Positions 1 to 11,336 of a DNA stretch of 64,000 nucleotides are shown one piece after another. Each line of letters starts with the position of its first letter. Positions within the stretch are counted from its first letter, which is position 1. The translations under genes were made by a program, and so were the position numbers. Under the pieces are notes generated by a model. The model had not been told where the DNA came from, made no database searches, and saw nothing but the letters and a program-made list of their open reading frames with translations. The DNA lies in contig CP071494.1 in NCBI GenBank assembly GCA_017354895.1, positions 2,356,001-2,420,000 on the forward strand, read 5' to 3'. The DNA is from Podospora comata. Taxonomy: Eukaryota; Ascomycota; Sordariomycetes; Sordariales; Podosporaceae.

Positions 1-861
1 TCCACCATGCAGATGTGATTTGGCAAAGGCCGTCGACAGCTGCTGCAAACGAAATGGGCGATGCGACGCTTGCGTCGGGCGTGCTGCGGAATGATGGCCG
101 GGGGAATAGGAAAAAGAACTCCGCTGTCGGTGCCGGCGGGGAGCTTCCTCCAACGACTGTCCGGGGTCATTCATTGTGATGAGTGAGCGTCAAGGCTAAC
201 AAGTGCTGCGAGGCGCATCAAACGCGGGGGAGCGGTTGAAAGTATCATATTTTTCTTATTATTTTTTTGGAAATTTCTCTTCCATATCTTCATCCAGGTG
301 ACGATAAAGTCGATGTTGAGGCTGAACAGCACCTGATGATGGACGACATGGTTCGTTCGTTTCGATTGACCATGGGTGTTTCTTCAGTGGGTTTAAGGAG
401 GCAACAGCGGGGTCGGTGATCGGTGTTGATGAGGGGCCGATGTCTTCATTCGCAGCTTGGTGAGGAGGCCTCTTGAAATTGTCGAGATGGCATTCAAATT
501 GAAGCTCAGATGTCAAGCAATTCCTTGCGGAGGGCGTCTCCCACTTATAAACCGTTCATGCACATGGTTTTGCGGGGCCCCGGACATGAGTCGGGACAGC
601 TCGGAAGCAACAGGACACTTCGCGGGTGACTGCCGAAGCCATCCCCGACATGCCAAGACCCACTACTCACTGTGTATCCGGGTGTACACTCAGGCAACCC
701 TCTGTAGAACATCACGTATCATTACGAGGTGGGAATATCCAGGAAATACAAGAGACATATGCTCGTGACCTGACGCAGTCCCGCGCTTAAACCAACCTCT
801 CCCGGCAGAACTACCCAAACCCATCACCACATCATTCAACTTCATTACCCCAATCTGATCG
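1..861. other. No supported gene; left-edge intergenic DNA
   Basis: Only short, unrelated open frames occur on both strands. None shows a domain, signal peptide or consistent splice structure. The right end is the 3' side of the minus-strand hydrolase that stops at 862. Nothing else is supported. Confidence 0.6.
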
Positions 862-1925
862 TCAAAGCTTGGCCTCCGTCTTCTGGCTCCCCTCCGCCTC
901 AACGGGCACCACAGCCTCCTGTGTTTGCTGAGCTTTCGGTGTCTCCCCAGCCTTCTTCAACACCTCCTCCCCTCCCCCAGCCCGTTCCAATATCCAACCA
1001 GCAACATCCTCAAAAAACTCGCCACTACACTCGCCATCACAATGCAGCTGATGATACCACCCCTCATACGCCCTCAGCGTCCTATCCCTCACCCCACCCG
1101 CACACTCCTCAAACCACTGCTTCGTAGCCTCAAACCAGGTCGTCTTATCCGCCGTCCCATGCCCAACCCACAAGCTCTTCACCACCCCCTCCTTGTCCAG
1201 CTTCGTCCTCCCCTGCTGCAAATCATTCGTCCTGTCCAACAACCCGGCAAAACCCTCCAGCGTGCCCGTATCATGCATCAGCTCATCCTCCTTGATACTC
1301 ACTTGCACATGTTGATCCCTCGTCAGATTCTCGACAGCAATCTTGTGCGCAAGCTGAAAGTGCGGCATCAACCTCCCCGCCAGTCTTCCAACGGTAATCT
1401 TCAACCAAGACGGTCTTTCCTCTGGCGAGAACCCGATAAACGGTGCTTCAAGGAGGAGACCCCGAACCTTCTTCACCAAGGACTCATACTCTGGGTCAGC
1501 AGCAAAGGTGAGAACTTGTCCTCCACCCATGCTGTGTCCCATTACGAAGACCGGTTCTTGGCTCCCGGGTGTGCCGAGAAGATGGGGCTGTGAGAGGAAG
1601 GCAGCAATGTCTGAGAGAACTTGCGCTGTTGGGCCCGTGAGACCCCTTTCGGCAGGTTTCTTGACTGACCGGCCCCATCCTCGCTGGTCAAAGCCGTACA
1701 CAGCGATTCCTTTGGAGGCGAGGTGGGAGAAGAAGGCTGGGTAGCGGTTGATGTGGTCTGAGAAGCCGTGGATGAAGACTAGCCTGGCTTTGATGGGTCC
1801 ATCGGGCTATGAGGTGGTTAGCGAGGGAGTAATGCGAGTAGGAAAAGGGAACAACGGACAAGCCATGACTTGGTGTAGAGCTCTGCTCCCGAGACGGTAA
1901 AGGTGCCTTCTTGTTCGAGGACCAT
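862..1925 (-). CDS. Alpha/beta hydrolase, monoglyceride lipase-like (S33/hydrolase_4 family)
   Basis: Predicted serine hydrolase of 336 residues, probably acting on monoacylglycerols or similar esters. There are two exons. The first (1925-1860) encodes a start beginning MVLEQEGTF. A 53-nt intron (1859-1807, acceptor CATAG) follows, and the second exon runs to the stop at 862. The nucleophile elbow GHSMGG is clear. The expected acid lies in GHGTADKTT and the histidine in the YHQLH segment near the C-terminus, giving a plausible Ser-Asp-His triad. Upstream sits the oxyanion-loop region HGFSDHINRY, typical of yeast Yju3-like lipases. No signal peptide is evident. The final 40 residues are a charged, low-complexity tail (EVLKKAGETPKAQQTQEAV) that is probably disordered. 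The family is well supported; the substrate is inferred. Confidence 0.85.
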
Positions 1926-2523
1926 TGTGAAGTTGTTTGATTGACTAGGTAACAACAATGGTGGATGTGATCCGAGATTAAATGGGAATGAAATAGCAAG
2001 AACAAAATCAAAAGAAGGCTGGGACTAAAGAGGCATGATGGACGACACGACAAGACATGATGACATTGGTCGCTTTGTCGGAGGGCGTTCCATGTGGGGC
2101 TGGGCTGGGGCTTGGGGCGCAGGTCATCCCTCGTTCACGTGCCAATTATTCAACCTCAACCCTTCGACTTCAAGAGTTGCTCTTTCCCTGACTGCCCGGC
2201 CTCAGCTCCTTCCTGCAGATGCCCGAGCAGGCAACAGCTGACCACCTCAATTTAGGCGGAAGGCACTTACTTGACCCTCGGCTTCTTCTTCGGACGATGC
2301 CTGATGTTCACCATGCAACTTTTCAATGCTTACATTCTTCAATCCGATACAAAACCATCTTTGGAATCATATTCAGCGCCATGTAGTTCGCGTTGGTGGG
2401 CGATGACGGCCAGCAGCCGTTCACATTCACACGAGTATATCGACCACGATCTCATGGATAACTCAACTACCTAGTATTCCTGTTGGTACCGAACCAAGTC
2501 TCGAGTTCCACCGCCACCCCCAG
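1926..2523. other. Intergenic; upstream side of the hydrolase gene
   Basis: Contains the presumed promoter of the minus-strand hydrolase. No convincing coding signal, RNA gene or repeat was seen. Confidence 0.5.
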
Positions 2524-3692
2524 TTATTCGAAAAGCCTTGGCTTCCCCTGAGGCTTCTTCTCACCCTTGGGCTCCTTTGTCTCCTGTGGCTTCTGCTTGC
2601 CCACAGCCGACGACGACGTCCTGTTTCCCTTTGAAGACTCGAGGAGCAGTTCCGTTCCGCTTGGCGTTGCTCCCGCCCGACCACGCCTCCAAGAAACCAC
2701 CAGTATTCTCCGCCTCCAACAGCCTGTAGTCCCGGTTATAAGTCTCCGAAGTGACGATCTCGTAGGCAAGGCATTACCCTGGCCGGCTTCCTCCACGGGT
2801 GAGGTCCGCGTTGTCACCAGAGCACGCAAAGTTGGCCTGCTTCAAGGCCAGATTACACTCGCTGGCTTGGAGAGTGTGGTTGGCCATCAGGCTTGTCTTG
2901 TCGCACTCATGCCTAGTTGGGTGGTCTATCCAGTTCCGCGCGCTGATCCAGGTTGTGACTCGGTGTTCTGGATAGTCGTCCTGGGGGGTGGCCACTAAGA
3001 AGAGATCGGATATGCGCACTATGTCGTCCTTGTTTGCGTATTCATTACAAAAGTACTCAATGGCTGATTCCACGGAACCGGGAGTGTAGTAGTTATCACC
3101 CGGAGCGTCTGGACCAGTTCTCCGTGCGCCCGGTGACTTGAGAGGACAGGAGGCGTTGGCGAGCTGGGCAGCTGTGTCGAGATCGAAGTAAAAGTCATGA
3201 TCGCCTGACGTGGCCAATGCCGGGGCTTGAACTTCTATGTCGGTGGTGTTGGAAATGTTGGGCTCGGGTTCGAGAAACTGGCAGGGGCACTTTTCATTCC
3301 TGAGCTTGTCGGAACCGGGTATCTTGATGCCCTTTGCAGAGGAAGGCATCGAGAGTGCCTACACCGAGGGAACCGTCGCAGGTATCGCATAATAAGGGGT
3401 GCAGCCGTTCTTCTTTGCTTCCATCGTTCAAGTCCACTTTTGAGACTGGGCAGGGAGGCTAGGTGCATGGGCAGTTTTCGAGACTGTTTTTATCCTCGCC
3501 CACTCCCATACAAGCCTCGTTTTCGCAAAAGACGTCTTCGACTTTGAGACACACGTCGCAAGGGCAGTTGATGATGGGCTCCTTGGTGCAAAGGCCGAGG
3601 TAATCGCCTTCGCAGTCGGGCTCAGGGCATTTGGGCTTGTCGTCGGGACAGTCGTCGTCATCCGAGTTAGTCTCCGTATAAATACACCAGAT
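2524..3692 (-). pseudogene. Decayed cysteine-rich secreted protein gene
   Basis: A minus-strand coding signal runs through several segments that no longer form one frame. The first part (about 3690-3462) is dense in Cys pairs (for example CPDDKPKCPEPDC and INCPCDVC). It meets an in-frame TAG, and the same frame then resumes with more Cys (LCDTCDGSLG). Near 3330 the coding signal moves to another frame (LRNEKCPCQFLEPEPN, DNYYTPGSVESAIEYFCNEY, ending near GDNADLTRGG). It meets an in-frame TAA near 2770 and continues beyond it (CLAYEIVTSETYNRDYRLLE). The spaced cysteines and the C..Y.I pattern recall the C-terminal cysteine-rich modules behind GH18 domains in some fungal class V chitinases, but no catalytic domain is present. 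That assignment is tentative. Both stops could have come from CAG/CAA by C-to-T changes. A multi-intron gene with unusual splicing cannot be excluded. Confidence 0.45.
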
Positions 3693-3738
3693 ATTTCTTC
3701 CCACAGCATCATTATTTTTCCGCATCACTTGTTATTAA

Positions 3739-4600
3739 CAAGAGACAGCAATTTGTGCCTTCCTCTTCCTCTGGGCCTTGGGTCTTGCCTGTCTCGCAAT
3801 CGCGCTACCCCCCAACGAGTACCTTTACTGGATATCTTCAGAATGCTACGATCCGGATCCAGACTTCGCAGAGTACCCCCAAGAGGCCTTCTACATGGCC
3901 CGCAGTGCAGCTGAACGGCTGGCCGATCCCACCGACACTGACTTCCACAACGTATTCTGGGCTATTTTCAGGACCGAGGTCTCCGACCAGAGGGGGTACC
4001 ACTACCCGCAGCTTTTCGAGGCCGTCTATGGCGAAACGAAAATGGCAGCAAGCGCCATCGTTATGGAAAACCTAAACAGTTTGGGCAATGAATAGAAGAA
4101 CACCACCAACCGCAACCAAGCCAAAGTGCACATCTGTACGGACGAATCCATCCCCCTTTTCACTTTGGTCTTTCTAATACATATGGCTCTGTTAACACTA
4201 TTAGACCGCGACGACCAGGACCCTTACGAGGACACACGAGACCCGTGCAATATGTGGTATGTTTTTTTTCTAATCTTACCAACCATCCTTCCATCCTTCC
4301 CATCTTTCTAACCACTGGCCAGATATATCAAAATCAACAGGGATGCCGTCCTGCCCGTCTTTGCCCTGCTTCACGAGTGGATGCATGCGTTTAGGTATCC
4401 TAGCATTGACTATCCCCATCCTGACAATGAGCACACGGCGGGTTGGCAGAATGCCATGAGGCTGGATACGCAGTCGGCTTTGAGGAATGCGGAGTCGTAT
4501 GGTATGTTGAGTGGGTTGAGTTGGAGGGGGATCTGGCCGTTTGCTGACTTGTGAATACTCAGCATTATTGGGACTCATGGCTTCACTCGCGCTGATCTGA
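3739..4600 (+). pseudogene. Secreted HExxH zinc metallopeptidase-like gene, apparently broken
   Basis: The first exon opens without an ATG but begins with a hydrophobic signal-peptide-like stretch (ICAFLFLWALGLACLAIAL), followed by PPNEYLYWISSECYDPD. It reaches an in-frame TAG at 4093-4095, after which the same frame continues (KNTTNRNQAKVHICTDES). An intron of about 69 nt near 4254-4322 leads to an exon with FALLHEWMHAFRYP, which contains a perfect HExxH zinc site (HEWMH). A further intron (4502-4562) follows NAESY and leads to a short end (ALLGLMASLALI). The HExxH plus downstream NAES pattern fits the deuterolysin / lysine-specific metallo-endopeptidase class of secreted fungal peptidases. 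The missing start codon and the TAG indicate a pseudogene, unless an unseen upstream exon and a hidden intron rescue it. It lies head-to-head with the cysteine-rich relic. Confidence 0.5.
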
Positions 4601-4815
4601 CGCCTTCGCTTAGTGGGATCGCTGCTGCTGGGGGTGAGCGCGCGGGCTACACTCTTGACTGGGCGTGGGCGCAGCGGCTGAACGATCAGAAGTGGCAGGC
4701 GAAGGTTCCGGATGCTGTGGAGGAGGGCGGTGTTTGGACGAACCCGGTGATGGCGGGGGAGTTGTCGGTTTATTGTGATATCACGGGGACGAGGCGGACG
4801 AGGGGTTACGAGTAG
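4564..4815 (+). other. Coding-like open frame, no recognised domain
   Basis: After the metallopeptidase acceptor site, a second frame stays open for about 84 codons with coding-like codon use. It includes ERAGYTLDWAWAQRLNDQKW and ends in TRRTRGYE before a TAG. It may be the original C-terminal part of the neighbouring peptidase, displaced by a one-base shift, or the last exon of another gene. I do not recognise it. Confidence 0.3.
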
Positions 4816-5061
4816 GGGGGGCTCAAAAACATGTGGGTTTCAAGCGTACCTTGCGTTGCCCGGGGTTTCCTGTGGTTTTTCTTTTGATTTTTTAAGAGAT
4901 ATGGTTCGGGAGCATTGATAGGAGCAAGCAAAGCTTCTGGTAGATGGCCCATCTCACGCCGCACGGTGAGTAATGGAGAGCGAGGTTGTGATGCTGGTTT
5001 GAATTGTGTATTTTTCTGGCGTTGACAAATCTGTACCTCTACCTACTTGACACACCTATTC

Positions 5062-5285
5062 TTAAAGCCACTTCATCCTCCTCAACTCCAACTCCTTGGC
5101 CAACCTTTCCTTTGACCCTTCCTTTTCCCCCGTGGTAACACTCAACCCTTTGTTCTCCGCTTGGGATTTATACCCCCCTTTTCCCTCCCTCCTCCCCTTC
5201 CCCTCAGTTGTTTCCCCCCCAACCCCAAAAGCCGGCGTTGGTTTTAGTTGAGTAGGCGTCTCGACGTCATCTAGTTGATTCCACC

Positions 5286-5325
<40 letters not shown>

Positions 5326-7170
5326 GTCTGTGTCCTCACTTCTCCTGCCAGTCGAATATTTCGACGAACTCCAGCTCTTTTGCTTTGTGGCAACCTTCTC
5401 GGGGCCCTTGGTGGTGACGTCGGTGTCGTATGCCCCTTTTTCACCACCGCCATCACCACCACCGTAGTGGTCGTAGATATCGTCGAGGTAATCACCCTGC
5501 CCGTCAGATTGTGTGCTGGACTGTTGTTGCTGGACCCCAAACCGGGATTGCAGAGGCGGTTGGGAGGGATAACTGTGTTGAGACTGGGAGCGTCTCCGAG
5601 AAGAAGACTTTTTAGGCGGGGAAGGGGGTTTGGAGTAGGAGTATGGATAAAAAAGGGAGCGTTCAGAGAGGGGGATCCAATCTAACGAGGGTGCGGTTGA
5701 TTGGGGGAGGGAGGAGGATAAGGCTGAGGCGATGTGGGAAGGGGGGTATTGTTGCGGAGGTTGGTGGGCGGTGGAGAATTTGGATACGAGGGATGGCTTG
5801 GTAGGGGGTTGTTGTTGTTGTTGTTGTTGTTGGGGGTTGTTTAACGAGACAGGGGCTCGGAGGGGGGCTGATCTCGGGGGTTGGGAAGGGGGTGGTGCTG
5901 GGCGGAGAGGGAGGGTTATCTGCGGTGGGGGGGCGGGAGCTAGGGAGTGGTTTTTGGGGGTTGATGCTCCTGATGAGTCGGAGGAGTAATCCCGATTTAG
6001 GTAGTCGAAGCGGGGGTGTTGGTGGATGTGGACTGGGGGTGGGATACGTTTTCTGTCTCGTTCGTGGCTGGAGGGTTTTTGTGGCCAGGTCGGATCCGCT
6101 GGGGAGGACGTCCTCGCTCCTCGTCTGGATGTCCCTGTTGGCGGCGGCGGGGGGGTTCTATATTGTCGACTCCCTACAGAGGCTATGGACTCTGGTAGGG
6201 TAGCCAGTGCTTCTGGGGTGTTAGTTCCTGAGCGTTTCTGCTGGCTGGGCGAGGAACCTGTACTATCTGGCGATGACTTCAACGGGCGGCGCCCGAGAAG
6301 CTGTCTGCCGATGACACCAAATATCGACGGCGAGGCGGGCCTCCTATCCTTCAGCTTGGGCGGCGCCATCCAACTCCCTTCAAAGGTAGTCAACCCTTTT
6401 CCGCAGGGTGGGTTCGGGCAGGTCAGGTAAGTCCTGTTACCAAGCTGACATCTGCAATACGGGCACTGGCCCCGACGCACAGCTTCCGTGGTCTGGATTT
6501 TGCATTCTCTAGGCAAGGAATGTATTGCCGCTGCTGGTACCCGAGGAGGCTCGGCCTTTTCCCTTCCCCTTCCGCGCGAGATATCTCTTTCCACCACGCC
6601 CACTTTCACCGATGGCGGAGTGACCTGCTGCAAATACCTCTGCCTCTCCTTGCTCTTGTTCGGCACCAGCGGACGAGGGACAGGTGATTCCAAATACGTC
6701 CTATCGTTATGCTCACTGACACTCCTCCGAGCACCCCGTGAGCCTTCTTGAAACGAGTCGACGTGCACCTCCTGACTCAACCCGCTCGGAGTATAGATAT
6801 GCAAATGCCCTCGTGCGTGAGGTTCGTGATGTTGAGACTGCTGAAACCGGCCCGGGTGACCTCCAGTGTAGTCAGGAGTTTTCCAGTACGACCTCGCCAG
6901 CCTGACCTTTTCTTCTTCCCCTTCGCTATCATTATCCTCTTTGACGGTCTTGTGCCAGCTCGAGATCGTGTCGCCGCACTCCTCCTCCGACGGCGCTTCA
7001 ACAGGCGTGATGATCCTGTGTGGGCGGTCCGGCGTGTGTACCATGCGAAACTGTTCAGTTTCTCCTTTGTCCTCAATCCCTTTGGAACGCAACCGGCTCA
7101 AGTCGCGAAGCTTTTGAGAGAGGCCGATCGGTCGAGGGCTCGGTGGTTTGTTGGGCATTACGACAACCAT
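5062..7170 (-). CDS. Hypothetical, mostly disordered protein with a small zinc-ribbon-like motif
   Basis: A 702-residue single-exon frame starting MVVVMPNKPPSPRP; the second Met, five codons in, is an equally good start. Nearly all of it is low-complexity: Pro/Ser/Arg-rich blocks, a Gln run near residues 450-458, and an Asp run of about 14 near residues 620-634 encoded by a GAT/ATC microsatellite. The only ordered-looking element is a four-cysteine cluster near residues 236-256 (CPYC ... CPNPPC), spaced like a treble-clef or zinc ribbon. Other fungal-looking blocks are VRLARSYWKTPDYTGGHPGRF and TTFEGSWMAPPKLKDRRP. No enzymatic motif, membrane segment or signal peptide was seen. It lies 307 bp downstream of the Vhc1 gene on the same strand. 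The function is unknown; a scaffold or nucleic-acid-associated role would be a guess. Confidence 0.65.
5287..5325. repeat. (ATC)13 trinucleotide microsatellite in coding DNA
   Basis: A run of 13 ATC/CAT units that encodes the poly-aspartate tract of the minus-strand disordered protein. Its length is likely to vary between strains without breaking the frame. Confidence 0.9.
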
Positions 7171-7477
7171 TCAGGGGTGAACACATATGAGTTGAAAGAT
7201 CTCAGTTCCAGGTTGACGTCCGAGAATTTTGATCAAGTTCATGCAGTGGCGGAGCTGAACTCGAGATGTTCCTAGATTCTCTTTATAGCAGCCATGATAC
7301 CAAGTACAGTTTTCTTTGTGCAAAGCCTCGACTCGTGATTGTCCCCCCTTCTACTTCAGATCAAAAACAAAGAACTCCCGCTTTTGCCATGCTGCGTACA
7401 CAACTCCATTTGCGTCATGCTACCTCCGGGCCCGCCATGTTGCTCCCTCCCGACAAGTCCGAAGACAATGCTATCGT
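7171..7477. other. Intergenic between two tandem minus-strand genes
   Basis: Holds the 3' flank of the Vhc1 gene and the presumed promoter of the disordered protein. No other feature was seen. Confidence 0.5.
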
Positions 7478-10400
7478 CTAAAGACTGACGGTCACTGTCA
7501 TGTTGTTGCTCAGAACCAGCAAGGTGGGCGGCAGGCCGTTGCACAACACCTCGACATCAGACAGATATGCCAGACTGGCCTCCTCACTTTGACAGGTGTT
7601 CTCTTCGGGAATAGGAAGTGTGGTGAACAAGACAGCCGTGTCCTTGCTTTGCTTATGCATCAGCTCGTTGAGAATCAAATGCTGCGCGCGGCTCGGGAGA
7701 TCGTTGAATGACAAAGCCAACCCCTGAGTAGAGTAGCTCGAGCCGTTATTGTTGCTGGCGTCGTCGTCAGGAAGCTGGTAAGAGTCGAGCAAGCTGGCAA
7801 TGTTGAGTGAAGCGTCGCCACCATTATCCTGTCCCTTTGATGCTGAGTTCCGACGCGACCTTGCCGGGGACTTGATACCCTCTGCAAACGCAACCTTTTT
7901 ATCGGCCACGTTATCATCGCTTCCGAGAAGCGGTGCATCCTCGGCCATTCTGGCTGACAAACCGATAACTGAACCTTGTCGGGAAAAGGCAGGGCTGCGT
8001 GTCCCAGAATCTTCGGCAAACATGATTCTTGGGCCGGTGCCTTCCTCGTTGGTGATTGTGGTCTGAGGGACGAGGTTGCTGGAGAATCTCATTGCCGTCG
8101 ATCCTTGGCGCGCCAAAGGGGGTCTTTCGGGCTTCAAGATCCCACGCTTGGCTTGGGGCGATGTTGACCGCTCCCCACCGTTGCTGGGTCGGTTGATGCT
8201 TAGGTCACTCGCAGTCCGTGGAACTGGTGTTATTGACCCATAAGACCGCGGTGTCGATGAGTGCGAACCCTTTGGCCTCCTCTCTTTCCTTGGGCTTCTT
8301 GGTGCCGGGGCGAGTACATCTCCGTAGCTTCTTCGCCGGCGGATTGTCGCGAGGAGGGGACGCCTTGTGCCATCTTCACCCTCGCTTGCCACACTGTCCG
8401 CGTCATTGAACGTCCCGTCTGCGCCAGCCGTGTCGGAGGAGTCGCTGTCGCTATCGCTATCAATGCCAATATCCGAATCCGAGCTGTCAAAGACGTTAAA
8501 GGGCAGGTTTTGTGTGTGAATGCCCATGCTGATGCCCATCTTGACCAGCTGCGACACTGTCGGCTTCTTGGGAAGTTCCGTCAGCTGCGCCAAACTATGG
8601 CGCCGCCTTTCGAGTCCTTCCTGCGGCGGGGCATGGGGATTGTAGAGTCCCGGCCGTCCCGACGTAGATTCAACGACGTGTGATATCGAGGCAAATTCTT
8701 GTGAGCCCGTCATCGACCGGCTGCTGCGGTAGTTTTGCAAATCCTCCCACCATTCTTGGTTCTTGAGACACTCGTTAACCACATTATCCGTCTCTGGACT
8801 CTTGTAATGGCCGTGGATGATGGTCTCGTAAGTCGAGAGGTCACCAGAGGCGAGCCAAAAGACCAAGATTTCGGCGTCGATTCTGAGCTTGTTGAGCAGC
8901 GTCTTGAGTCTAACCTTTTCTTCGGCGACCTCGCTTTCGTATTCGACAAAGACGAGCACTCGAAGCTTGTGTGCTGCTTTCCAAGCGGGTACGGTGTGAA
9001 GGATGAACCCAAGCTGAAGAATCAATGTGTCTGTGCCGGTCAGAAAGGATCTGTCTCCACGTGTCAGAGGTGGTGTGTGACTTACATGTGTCAAAATTGG
9101 TGGTCAAAACGCTCTGACCATCAGCACTAATCGCAGCAGACATCTGGATAGGCCACAAGTCGATGTACTTCTTGGTGTTCGTCTTATCCTTCCGAGGCGT
9201 TTCAAGCGTATCAAATCCTTTGCCAATCGCAACGTTCAGACGGTACCTCAGAGCCAAGTCTTCCAGGATGGTCATGTAACTCGTGGCAGACATCATGTCT
9301 TCAGTCTTGATCGCATCGGTGGGCAACGACCCTTCCATCAAGCGCGCCGATGTGTCTCCTCTCTTCCTCCTGCGGACCGGAGTCTCCGTCTTGTCGTCTG
9401 TCCGGGCAGCCGTTGCGGGGGAGATGGGCGCCTCAGGAACCTGGAGGGAGGACTGGGAGCGGCGCAAGTCATCCATGTTATAAAATCCAAGCACTGCGAT
9501 GTTGGGCCTCATGCCCCCTAGGCCTGCAGACAAGATCAGGTTTCTGACACCCCAGGTGATGGATGGAGACATGGCGAGCTGCACAAAGGCCTTGATCCTT
9601 GAGTATTCGGAGATGTACTTAGACCAAGCCGTTTGTTGCATCTTGGCCTCGTTGACGCCCATGGTGAAGTCGTCAGTGACGATGACATGGCCGAGGATGT
9701 AGAGGGAGCCCTTCTTCATCGAGTTGCAGAACTGAATAAGGCGGGTTTGCCGTCTCGGGTTATTGATGAGCAGGATGATCTGGGGTCTCCAAAACTTGAT
9801 GTGCTCGGGCTTGAGACGTAGCAGGTACTTGCGCACTTGATGATAGATCAAGTTTTGCGAAACGTCACCCCAGTGTTTGGGGGGACTCAGATAGTGAATC
9901 AGTAGGAACAAAAAGACCAAGAGGCAGACGGCCGTGGTGGCATAGGTCTCATCAATGAAGAACATGGCAGCGGCCGAGAGGATGCTGCCAATGAAGGCCG
10001 TTTGCCAGTTGAAGAACTTGAAGCCCGGTCTGAAGTTTGGCGCCGAGCCAATCTTGAGAAGGAAACACGCAAGATTCATGACGAAGAAGGTCATCTGCTC
10101 ACAGTCAGAATTCTTCCCTCACTCAATGACGGCAGCCTGTTCTCACCTGATATCCCATGGAGATCAAGGTGGCGATCTGGTTAAGGTTGGCAAACATGGC
10201 CATCTGGGCACATATGTAGGTCAAAAAGATGGCAACGATAGGCTCGTCCGCCTTTTTCGTCCCCTTGCCGAATACTGACAGACCCGGGAATAACTTGTCT
10301 CTGGCGAGAGCCTGCATGAGCTTTGCAGAGCCAATCACTCCCATGAGGGCCGAGAAGAAGGTCGTGGCGAACTCTCCGGCAAAGATGATGGGAGGGTAGA

Positions 10401-11336
10401 CATTTGTTTCCTGAATAACGTTGCCGTTCCGGAGAAACGAGCTGTGAGTTGTGCTAGACGCCAAAGAAAAGATCACCAGCAAGTAGGCAATGAGGGTCGA
10501 GAACATGGCCCATAGTGTTCCACGAGGAATGGATTTGCTGGGGTTTCGAAGGTCTCCCGACATGGACGCACCGGCAAAGATACCCGAAGTTGCCGGAAAC
10601 AAGACACCGAAGAGACTTCTAAAAGTATCAAAACCGGCATACTCCATGCCGGTAGTGTGTGGAAAGAGGTTTGCCTTCAGGGTTGCGAGACTCACGCCCG
10701 TGAACTCGATCCCCTTGTCCGCATCAATGAAGGCTGGGTTGAACACGGCTGAGAAGGGGATGCTGAGGATGGCGACGACAAGCACCACCAGAAGCGCGTT
10801 GCTGGCTTTGGCAAAGATGGAGCTTCCAGCAAGGCAAAGCCCAGTGCACACCACCAGAGCAACCGTCTCAAAGAGATAGTCCCACCAGTATCCATGGGGC
10901 ATGACATCGTAAAAGTTGAGTTTAATGCAGTCAATAAGACCGACAACGTTGAGGGCCGTGTTCAAGACCTGAGCGAGGTAGAAGAGCAGGCCGATAGAGC
11001 CGCCGAACTCGGGACCGAGAGATCTTGAGATGAGGTAGTAGGCACCTCCGCCCTTGACCTCTCCATTGGAAGCAATAGCGGAGAGCGAAAGAGTGGTCAC
11101 AAAGTCTACGAGATAGGCAACGAGAAGCAGGCCTGCGAGGCAGATTAGCTTCCTGGCGGCCGTCCATATCATGTCCATAAGCTGTACGCACCAAGCATGC
11201 CCAGTAGGCCGATTTGTCCAAGAATGAGACCGAATCTCAAGAACATGAGAATGCTGAGAATATTGAGGCATACCGGGATGTAGACGCCGGACGTGACGCC
11301 GAGCTTGGTCCTCTTGTTGAGGGCTTCGGGTTCCAT
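7478..11336 (-). CDS. VHC1: Cation-chloride cotransporter, SLC12 family, vacuolar Vhc1-like
   Basis: Predicted K+-Cl- type cotransporter of 1230 residues. In yeast the single member of this family, Vhc1, sits in the vacuole membrane. There are four exons with introns at 11191-11133, 10146-10095 and 9085-9031, all GT-AG and in frame. The start (MEPEALNKRTKLGVTSG) leads straight into the family N-terminal pattern VCLNILSILMFLRFG, then NGEVKGGGAYYLISRSLGPE, the conserved first half of the APC-fold core. About 12 membrane segments follow, including NLNQIATLISMGYQ and an AGVF/FAGASMSGDL-type loop. The long cytosolic SLC12 C-terminal domain (IGLRPN-like GGMRPN, then LVFVEYESEV) carries a disordered, Ser- and acidic-rich insert. 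The gene is divergent from an Avt-type amino-acid transporter across a 1.75-kb shared upstream region. The family is secure; the vacuolar location is inferred from yeast. Confidence 0.93.

Noticed and set aside
496-499. DEAQ instead of DEAH in Irc20 (residues 496-499 of the protein at 53837-58523) as a lost helicase function
   Set aside because: This variation is normal in the SHPRH/Irc20 group. The coordinates given here are protein residues.
5275-6430. Several plus-strand frames opposite the disordered protein gene
   Set aside because: They are mirror frames of Pro/Gln/Asp-rich codons, giving Gly/Cys/Ile runs without coding character.
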